Positions 36,630 through 45,711 of a stretch of DNA of 64,000 nt are shown piece after piece (position 1 is the first letter of the stretch; each line of letters opens with the position of its first letter). The position numbers and the translations under genes were made by a program. Where the stretch lies: NCBI GenBank assembly GCA_018402735.1, contig JAGYIF010000001.1, positions 310,001 through 374,000 of the forward strand, written 5' to 3'. A model generated the notes under the pieces. That model was not told the origin of the DNA and searched no databases. It was given only the letters and a program-made list of their open reading frames with translations. This DNA is from Pelagibacteraceae bacterium. GTDB lineage: Bacteria; Pseudomonadota; Alphaproteobacteria; Pelagibacterales; Pelagibacteraceae.

Positions 36630-37382
36630 TTAATTTGTATTTGGTATTAATTTGTCAAAACCAGGATAAATATAATTAAAAAAATTTTCTGTAGATTTGT
36701 TTTGTTTTAAAATATTTTTTATGTTTTTAATTGACATAATTTTTCTCAGCTCTTTTTCCAATCTATTATTAGATAGTTTCTTAACATGCTCTTTATTATT
36801 AAAAATAAAATTTAATACTTGAGGATCGTGATCATATTTTGAATACAAAAAGAAAAAACGAAAATATCTTAAAGCTCTAACATAATCTTCTTTAATGCTA
36901 ATTTCAGGATCTGAAATAAAATTTATTTTTCCGTTAATAAGATCTTCTTTTCCATTAAATGGATCAAAAAAAGTATTTTCATTTTTTTTCACACCATTTA
37001 CACTGTAATAAATTGCATTCATGGTAAAATCGCGTCTTCGAGCATCGACTTCCCAATTGTCAGTAAAAATTATTTTTGCATACCTTCCATCTGGAAGTAA
37101 ATCTTTACGTAACGTAGTAATTTCAAACTTCATACTATTTACAATAGCTGTAATTACTCCAAAATGAGCAGCTACATCAATAAACTCAATATTTTTATTT
37201 TTTAAAATTTTAACAACTTCGTTAGGAAGAAACGTTGTAGCTAGATCAATGTCGTTTATATCTTGCTTTAATATGATATCTCTAACACAGCCTCCCACAA
37301 ACCTAGTACTGATAACCTTTTCCATGTTTGGATTTAACAATTTAAAAATTTCTAAGGCCTCTGGAATTTTATTTAAATTCAT
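36630..37382 (-). CDS. cca: CCA tRNA nucleotidyltransferase/poly(A) polymerase family, short form
   Basis: 250 residues, much shorter than the usual 400 or so. The head is complete: RFVGGCVRDIILKQDINDID with the nucleotidyltransferase Asp pair, GVITAIVN, RRRDFTMNAIYYS, DPFNGKEDL, and the neck RALRYFRFF and SNNRLEKELRKIMS. The body and tail domains are missing. It would add or repair 3' CCA ends of tRNA; both tRNA genes in this window already encode CCA. No frameshift or downstream continuation is seen. tRNA-Gln lies just upstream on the same strand. Confidence 0.9.
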   Translation of the reverse strand: MNLNKIPEALEIFKLLNPNMEKVISTRFVGGCVRDIILKQDINDIDLATTFLPNEVVKILKNKNIEFIDVAAHFGVITAIVNSMKFEITTLRKDLLPDGRYAKIIFTDNWEVDARRRDFTMNAIYYSVNGVKKNENTFFDPFNGKEDLINGKINFISDPEISIKEDYVRALRYFRFFFLYSKYDHDPQVLNFIFNNKEHVKKLSNNRLEKELRKIMSIKNIKNILKQNKSTENFFNYIYPGFDKLIPNTN

Positions 37383-37399
37383 TACAAATTCTAAAAAAT

Positions 37400-37473
37400 T
37401 GGCTGGGGCTCCAGGGATCGAACCTGGGATGACGGGATCAAAACCCGTTGCCTTACCGCTTGGCTAAGCCCCA
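37400..37473 (-). tRNA. tRNA-Gln (anticodon TTG)
   Basis: 74 nt with encoded CCA. Acceptor TGGGGCT/AGCCCCA, discriminator G, anticodon stem ACGGG/CCCGT around TTTTGAT (anticodon TTG), and T-stem CCAGG/CCTGG around TTCGATC. The weak first pair (U-A) is typical of tRNA-Gln. It lies between cca and ispE, all on the minus strand. Confidence 0.97.
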
Positions 37474-37483
37474 ACGTATGCAG

Positions 37484-38362
37484 TTATGTAATTGTTTTAG
37501 CTACTGCTGTCCAATAACTTCTATATTTAGTTTTAACTAATTTTTGGCATTTTAAAAGGATTTTCTTACTTTTAAAAACTGCAAAACAGCAAGATCCACT
37601 GCCGCTCATTTGAATAAAATCACAAATATTTTGACTTTGCAAATATGTCATTAATTTATTTATTGCTGGATTTAATTTTATTGCTGCATCAATTAAATCA
37701 TTATTCGCGAAATCAAATATACTAAAAATATTTTTATTAATTATTTTTTTAAGATAATTTATATTTAATTTTTTACTAAATTTTTTATTATTCTGGTAAA
37801 CATTTCTTGTAAAATTTGGCTGATTGGGAAAAATTAATAATAAATTTAATTTTATTTTAGACTTGCAATCTTGAATAATATCACCGTTTCCTGATACAAA
37901 TTTTGAATTAGAGTTATTAAATATTTTAGAATCAGCGCCAATCAGTTGGTATACTTTATTAATATTTTTTTTATCTATTTTTAAATCAAATTTTTTCATT
38001 AAATACTGAAATATTGTAACTGCATTTGAGGTTCCACCACCTAAACCAGATCCTACAGGAATATTTTTTTTTACTGTAACAACAAAATTTTTATATCTAA
38101 TATTTTTACATAGCTTCTTAAGTAAAGTAATTGTTGAAAGAATAGAATTATTTTTATCAGAAGTAAATTTAGCGAATGCTCCTCTAAACTTTACAATAGT
38201 TTTTCTGCTATTTGTTTCGTGTATCGATATTTCATCATAAAGATTAATATGAGAAACAAGGCTCTGAATTTCATGATAGCTATTTGACATTTTTTTGATT
38301 ACTCTAAGAAATAGATTTATTTTTGCTGGTGAACGAAGATAAGTTTTTTTAATTAATACCAT
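37484..38362 (-). CDS. ispE: 4-diphosphocytidyl-2-C-methyl-D-erythritol kinase
   Basis: 292 residues, GHMP kinase of the non-mevalonate (MEP) isoprenoid pathway. N-terminal SPAKINLFLRV, the ATP-binding GHMP loop in PVGSGLGGGTSNA, and the C-terminal MSGSGSCCFAVF are all present. With ispH in this window it indicates that isoprenoids, including the carotenoid precursors, come from the MEP route. Its first 14 bases overlap the end of the TPR gene upstream; TPR gene plus ispE is a common alphaproteobacterial pair. Confidence 0.95.
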   Translation of the reverse strand: MVLIKKTYLRSPAKINLFLRVIKKMSNSYHEIQSLVSHINLYDEISIHETNSRKTIVKFRGAFAKFTSDKNNSILSTITLLKKLCKNIRYKNFVVTVKKNIPVGSGLGGGTSNAVTIFQYLMKKFDLKIDKKNINKVYQLIGADSKIFNNSNSKFVSGNGDIIQDCKSKIKLNLLLIFPNQPNFTRNVYQNNKKFSKKLNINYLKKIINKNIFSIFDFANNDLIDAAIKLNPAINKLMTYLQSQNICDFIQMSGSGSCCFAVFKSKKILLKCQKLVKTKYRSYWTAVAKTIT

Positions 38363-40049
38363 GCATTAATTTTTCTTTTAGTTTTTTTGTGCGCTCTTCA
38401 TCAATTTGAGGAAGTTTAATTGCATTGCCCCAGACGTATCGTGCCTGAATTCTTTTATTATTTTTCCAAAGTACGTCACCGTAATGATCGTAAACTTCTG
38501 GTTCGTATGGAGCTTTCTCGTAGGCTAATTGCAATAATTTTTCAGCCTCACTAAAGTTACTAGATAAATAATATGCCCACCCTAGCGAATCGATAATATA
38601 GCCTTGTTCCCATTTGCTTAATTCTACTGCATCATACAGCATCTTTTTAGCTCTATCTATATTGACTCCTCTTTCTAACCAGCTGTATGCCAGATAATTA
38701 ATAACAACATATTCTTGAGGTGAGAGTTGCAAAGACTTTAAAAAATTTTTATCAGCATTATCGAAATTTCCAAGTCGTTCATTACAAATACCTTTGTAAT
38801 AATAAAATTTCCAATCAAGCTCTTTGGGTAATGCAATTTGTTCTGCCCTTTCGTAATATTCAAGTGATATTTTGTAATTTTTATTACTTCGATAGTAATT
38901 GGCCAAATCTATTAATTTAGAAAATACAAAAAAATTACTATCCGCTTGTTTTTTTTTTAAAATGTTAATTAAGCTGGCATTTTTTGTTTGTATTTTTTTT
39001 TCTTCATGAATTAATTTATTGAAATTAATATACCAAAAGAATTCACTACCTAAATTTTCAATAGTATCGGCAATTTCATAATTAAAATAATTTGAGTCTT
39101 CTAACATAAAATTTTCTAAATTTAAAAGTTTATTAGAAATAAAATTAGGATTTAAATAATCAGAGAGAGATACAAAAAGTTTTGATAATTCAATTTGGTT
39201 TTGTTGCTGTAATACATTTCCAAATAAATACAAAAGTTCAGAAATGCCATGATTTACATTTTTCGAGTCGTAATTATTAGTAAAGAAAGATAAATTATTA
39301 TTTTTTAAAGAGACATAACTTTGTTTCATTAATAAATTATTAGGATTTTCTAACAGTTGATTTTCAATAATTTTTGTAGCTTCTTGAATTTTATTTTTTT
39401 TTATTAAGAAAATACTATGAAAAAAGTGATAACGTCCTAAATCTGGTTGTTTTAAAATCTCTAGACTTGTCTTTTTATACAAATTATCATTTCCGATGTA
39501 ATCATATATTAAGAAGCTCTGAATTAATTTTATATTAGAAAATATAGTTTTAATTTTTTTAATTTTTAATTCTTGTTCAGGAGAATTTTCAGCTTCTAGC
39601 CACAGATTTATATAATTGTTAAGCTCTATAAATAAAGGGCTACTATTGCCTGAATTTTTAAATTTTTCTTTTGCCAAAAAAAAATTTCTATTTTTTATCA
39701 AATAAACACCTTCTATTAATTGAAATAAATCGTTATCTCTATATTGCTTATCAAGACTTGTTATTATTGAGTTGGCCTCTGCTATTTTGCCACTCATCAC
39801 TAGAGAGAATATATATTGAAAGTTATAGCTAGGGTGAGTATTGGAAAGTTTTTTAATTTTTGAAAAATAAATATTAGCTTCTGAATACTGATTTTGATTT
39901 ATTAATACTGATCCTTTTAAATAATTTGAGATATAGTCTGAGACTACGCTTGAATTGTTCAAATTAAAAAAAGATGAATTGGCAGAACTTGAATAAATAA
40001 AAAATGAAAATATACAGATAATAAAGATAGATTTTAACTTGGGTATCAT
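38349..40049 (-). CDS. Exported tetratricopeptide-repeat protein
   Basis: 566 residues. A signal peptide (KSIFIICIFSFFIYSSSANS) is followed by TPR-type helical pairs along the whole length; the clearest are near the C-terminus (YYKGICNERLGNFDNADKNF, IDSLGWAYYLSSNFSEAEKL, YDHYGDVLWKNNKRIQARYV). Homologues occur next to ispE in many alphaproteobacteria. TPRs mediate protein-protein contacts; the partner is unknown and a periplasmic or outer-membrane scaffold role is inferred. Its start codon overlaps the start codon of the divergent gene by two bases. Confidence 0.85.
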   Translation of the reverse strand: MIPKLKSIFIICIFSFFIYSSSANSSFFNLNNSSVVSDYISNYLKGSVLINQNQYSEANIYFSKIKKLSNTHPSYNFQYIFSLVMSGKIAEANSIITSLDKQYRDNDLFQLIEGVYLIKNRNFFLAKEKFKNSGNSSPLFIELNNYINLWLEAENSPEQELKIKKIKTIFSNIKLIQSFLIYDYIGNDNLYKKTSLEILKQPDLGRYHFFHSIFLIKKNKIQEATKIIENQLLENPNNLLMKQSYVSLKNNNLSFFTNNYDSKNVNHGISELLYLFGNVLQQQNQIELSKLFVSLSDYLNPNFISNKLLNLENFMLEDSNYFNYEIADTIENLGSEFFWYINFNKLIHEEKKIQTKNASLINILKKKQADSNFFVFSKLIDLANYYRSNKNYKISLEYYERAEQIALPKELDWKFYYYKGICNERLGNFDNADKNFLKSLQLSPQEYVVINYLAYSWLERGVNIDRAKKMLYDAVELSKWEQGYIIDSLGWAYYLSSNFSEAEKLLQLAYEKAPYEPEVYDHYGDVLWKNNKRIQARYVWGNAIKLPQIDEERTKKLKEKLMHGIN

Positions 40050-40734
40050 GGCTATAAAAAATTTAAAAAAACATTTTAACGATGGTCTTAGACAATATTA
40101 CCATTCTACAGGCGTCTATGACAGTTTAATTTATAGGGAAATGTCTGCTAATTTAAGCCTCTCTCAGGATCAAAAAATTGCAACTCTAATAAAAAAAATT
40201 GAAAAAAATTACAATAAATTTTACTTACATAAAAATAATATTCAATTTTCTAATAACAAAATAAATTCAAAAATAATGATTATCGGTGACTTTCCCAGTC
40301 TAGATGATAAAAAAAATAATAGTATTTTTTCTGATGAAAGTGGAGTTTTGCTAAACAAAATGTTAAGTGCAATTTCTCTTTCAACTGATAATGTTTACTT
40401 AACAAACATTGTTCATTTTTATTTAGAAGAAAATAAACAAGAATATTTAAATCAAAAAAGTCTATTAAAAAAATTCACGCAGGAGCATATTGAAATTATT
40501 AAACCAAAAATTATTTTTTTACTTGGATCTCTGCCTTTAGAAATATTATTTGAAAATCAATATTCATTAATTAAAAATCGAGGCCAATGGATTCAGTATA
40601 AACAGAAAGATTTTAGTGCTGAAGTTATCGCTTCTTTCCATCCTAATTTTTTAATCAAGCAACCCAATCAAAAAAAAAATTCATGGAAAGATTTACAAAT
40701 ACTTCAACAGAAAATTGTAGAGTTTAATATTTAA
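40048..40734 (+). CDS. Uracil-DNA glycosylase-like protein, divergent family 4, cysteine-free
   Basis: 228 residues from the ATG at 40048. The fold signature is recognisable: motif 1 IIGDFPSLDD (residues 80-84 GDFPS, where the family has GEAPG), SGVLLNKMLSAI, VYLTNIVHFY, PKIIFLLGSLPLEILF, and the C-terminal SFHPNFLIKQPNQKKNSWKDLQ. Family 4 enzymes carry a 4Fe-4S cluster bound by four Cys, but this protein has no Cys at all. It would remove uracil from DNA, if active. It is followed by rnhB and ccrM, as in other alphaproteobacteria. Confidence 0.78.
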   Translation: MAIKNLKKHFNDGLRQYYHSTGVYDSLIYREMSANLSLSQDQKIATLIKKIEKNYNKFYLHKNNIQFSNNKINSKIMIIGDFPSLDDKKNNSIFSDESGVLLNKMLSAISLSTDNVYLTNIVHFYLEENKQEYLNQKSLLKKFTQEHIEIIKPKIIFLLGSLPLEILFENQYSLIKNRGQWIQYKQKDFSAEVIASFHPNFLIKQPNQKKNSWKDLQILQQKIVEFNI

Positions 40735-40736
40735 TT

Positions 40737-41336
40737 GTGTTTAGTTTTTCTAGAGAAAATAAAATTAATTCAATTATTGTAGGAGTTGATGAAGTTGGAA
40801 GGGGTCCATTAGCTGGACCGGTATTTGCAGCTGCTGTAATTTTATCAAAAAATATTTGTTTAAAAGGAATAAATGATTCTAAAAAATTATCTAAAAAAAA
40901 AATGTCTGAAATTTTTAATAGGATAATTTCATTTTCTAAGTTTTCTATTGGTCTTGCGACTGTGGAAGAAATTGATAAAATAAATATACTACAAGCATCT
41001 TTACTTGCTATGAAGAGAGCCGTAAAAAAAATAAATATAAAAGATGCCAGTATTCTTGTTGATGGAACATTTAGCTTTGATAAAGAAAATAAAAATATCA
41101 AAACTTTCGTAAATGGAGATAGTATTTATCCGTCAATTGCAGCTGCATCAATTATTGCAAAAGTTATTAGGGACAAGTACATGTGCTTACTTTCTAAACA
41201 ATTTCCAGAATATGGTTGGGATAAGAATTCTGGTTATGGAACCTCACAACATATGATTTCTCTTGCAAAGTACGGTCCCACTCCTCTACATAGAAAAACT
41301 TTTGCTCCAATACACAAGATGTTGTTTAAAAAATAA
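40737..41336 (+). CDS. rnhB: Ribonuclease HII
   Basis: 199 residues. Cleaves RNA in DNA-RNA hybrids, including single ribonucleotides. Catalytic Asp18-Glu19 are in GVDEVGRGPLAGPVFAAAV, a third Asp is in SILVDGT, and AAASIIAKVIRDKYM and the C-terminal YGTSQHMISLAKYGPTPLHR follow. The best start is GTG at 40737, two bases after the preceding stop, since no ATG lies ahead of the conserved domain. Confidence 0.97.
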   Translation: MFSFSRENKINSIIVGVDEVGRGPLAGPVFAAAVILSKNICLKGINDSKKLSKKKMSEIFNRIISFSKFSIGLATVEEIDKINILQASLLAMKRAVKKINIKDASILVDGTFSFDKENKNIKTFVNGDSIYPSIAAASIIAKVIRDKYMCLLSKQFPEYGWDKNSGYGTSQHMISLAKYGPTPLHRKTFAPIHKMLFKK

Positions 41337-41365
41337 AAATGTAACTAATCTTTGATTTTAGCCAA

Positions 41366-43620
<2,255 letters not shown>

Positions 43621-43631
<11 letters not shown>

Positions 43632-44652
43632 ATTTAGTAGCAAATTGCAAAAGTTTTTGTGCCAAAATAGATACTGTAAAATTCTTCAAATTTTTTTTTT
43701 CTAACCAAAAATATTTTTTTTTATCGAAAATAATTTTTTTTATCTTTAAAATTTTTATATACATTATAAAATTTGACATTCTATAATTAAATGAATTATC
43801 CATTATATTTGCTACGATTGCCTTTTTAAAATTTTTTTTAATAATTGTTCCATAATTTTTATTTTTAGATTCAATTAATGGTAAATTAATTAGGCCACTC
43901 AAAAATTTAAAATTATTATTTAAAGTGAATAATATTCTACTACCTTTCTGAGCATACAAAGCGTAAAAATACTTCTTAACAACTGTTCGTGTTTTGTTTT
44001 TAAGGACAAACATATTTTTTTTATAAGAAATACAGTCTGCTTTCAGCGGGCATAATTTACACATGGGTTCTTTTACTAGGCATATTAAAGCTCCTAACTC
44101 CATCAGGCCCTGCATAAGATCACTAGATCCAATTTTTACTTTCATTAAATTTAATTTTTTCTCAATATTAAAAATTAATTTACTGTCATAATTAATAAAA
44201 AAAATTCTAGAAATAACTCGCTTAACGTTCCCATCAATTCCTATGAATGGTTTGTTTTTTGCAATTGATAAAATTGCAGATGCCGTATAATCGCCAATTC
44301 CAGGTAAATTTTTAAGATCAGAAAAGGAATCGGGTAATTTTCCCCCAAATTTCTGTGATACAATTTTTGCTATTTGATGCAAATTTCTTGCTCTTTGGTA
44401 ATAACCAAGCCCTTGCCAGAGTTTTAATACACTCGTAATACGAGATTTTGAAAGAGACTTGATTGTTGAAAATTTTTTATAAAACTTATTAAAATAAGGT
44501 ATCACAGTAGAAACCTTAGTTTGTTGAAGCATTATTTCACTTAGCAAGACCCTGTAATCTCTATCAGATGAACTTTTATAAACTCTCCAAGGTAATTGCC
44601 TTTGGTGTTTTTGGTACCATGCAATAATTTTTTTTGATAATATTTGGCTCAT
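43621..44652 (-). CDS. mutY: A/G-specific adenine glycosylase
   Basis: 343 residues. Removes adenine mispaired with 8-oxoguanine. N-terminal WYQKHQRQLPWRVY, catalytic Glu in SEIMLQQTKV, the helix-hairpin-helix LPGIGDYTASAIL with the catalytic Asp in GIDGNVKRV, and the 4Fe-4S ligands C-x6-C-x2-C-x5-C in ICLVKEPMCKLCPLKADC. The C-terminal NUDIX-like domain that reads 8-oxoG is present but weakly conserved. It starts 8 bases from the divergent dciA-like gene. Confidence 0.95.
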
Positions 44653-44660
44653 ATCAATTA

Positions 44661-45125
44661 ATGAATAAATTTATTCAACACAAAGTATATCAAGGACTTA
44701 AGCCAATCAAATCGGTTCTTCCCAAAGACGTAAGAAAAATTATCAACTCGCAAAAAAATTCGTTTGACGACGTCAAATCAAAATGGAGCGATATTGTTGG
44801 CACTGAAATTTCATCCATATCTGTTCCGGAAAAAATTAAACAAAGTTCAATAAATAGTGATAAAACATTGTTTTTAAGTGTTCCCAAAGAGCATATCATT
44901 GAGATTGATTATTCCAGAGATTATATAATTGAAAAACTAAACTCTTATTTTGGATATCAGTTTATTAACAAAGTTATTATTAATGCTTATAAAATTAGTA
45001 AATTAAAAAATGATACTGCAAACAAAGCTCCCGCTTTAAATGAAAGTTTATCAAATAAAATTAAGTTAATCAAAAATGAAAGTTTAAAAAATGCATTTAA
45101 AAATTTTTTCAAAAATGAAGACTAG
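44661..45125 (+). CDS. dciA: DUF721 protein, DciA-type replicative helicase loader
   Basis: 154 residues from the ATG at 44661. The DUF721 core is visible: IKSVLPKDVRKIINSQ, VKSKWSDIVGTEISSISVPEKI, the TLFLSVPKEHIIEI strand and LNSYFGYQFINKVIINAY. DciA proteins recruit the DnaB helicase in bacteria that lack DnaC or DnaI. The gene sits in the conserved mutY-DUF721-DsbA-smc neighbourhood. Its end overlaps the next gene by 11 bases. The loader role is inferred from the family. Confidence 0.82.
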   Translation: MNKFIQHKVYQGLKPIKSVLPKDVRKIINSQKNSFDDVKSKWSDIVGTEISSISVPEKIKQSSINSDKTLFLSVPKEHIIEIDYSRDYIIEKLNSYFGYQFINKVIINAYKISKLKNDTANKAPALNESLSNKIKLIKNESLKNAFKNFFKNED

Positions 45126-45708
45126 TAAACTTCTAATAAAAGCTATTTTGTTGCTATTTTTATTAAATAACAAAACAATAGCTATTGAACTAAATAGCCA
45201 CACTATAGGAAGGGAGAATTCGGCAATTAGTATCGAAATTTTTTCTTCATTCACGTGTCCTTATTGTGCAAAACTACACTTAAATATTCTTCCTGATTTA
45301 ATTAAAAAATACACCGATACTGGTCGAGCCAAAATTACTTTAAAAGATTTTCCACTTGATTTGGCTGCTCTTAATGCTTCTAAAATTGAAAAATGCATTC
45401 CAGTTAAGAACAAACTAAAGTTTCATGATACTATTTATTTACAACAATCAGAATGGGCCTCTGGTTCGAGTATCGAAGAGATTAACCAAAAACTTAAGAA
45501 AATATCATCAGATCTTGGAATCAGTAATGAAATATTCAATTCTTGTCTAAATGATCCAAAAAATGAGGAGTTTGTATTACAAACAAGAATTGAAGCACAA
45601 AAAAAATTTAACATTAATGCTACACCCACAATAGTTATTAATAATAAAAAATATAACGGAGATTATACAATCTCTGCTATTTCTAAATATATAGAAAAAA
45701 TAAATTAA
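45115..45708 (+). CDS. DsbA-family thiol:disulfide oxidoreductase
   Basis: 197 residues from the ATG at 45115. A signal peptide (LLIKAILLLFLLNNKTIA) directs it to the periplasm. The thioredoxin fold has the active site C48-P-Y-C51 (FTCPYCAKLH) and the cis-Pro loop INATPTIVINN. The DsbA-type helical insert lies between them (residues about 90-150). It probably oxidises or isomerises disulfides in exported proteins. The membrane partner DsbB is not in the window. It is located just before smc, as in other alphaproteobacteria. Confidence 0.92.
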   Translation: MKTSKLLIKAILLLFLLNNKTIAIELNSHTIGRENSAISIEIFSSFTCPYCAKLHLNILPDLIKKYTDTGRAKITLKDFPLDLAALNASKIEKCIPVKNKLKFHDTIYLQQSEWASGSSIEEINQKLKKISSDLGISNEIFNSCLNDPKNEEFVLQTRIEAQKKFNINATPTIVINNKKYNGDYTISAISKYIEKIN

Positions 45709-45711
45709 AAA

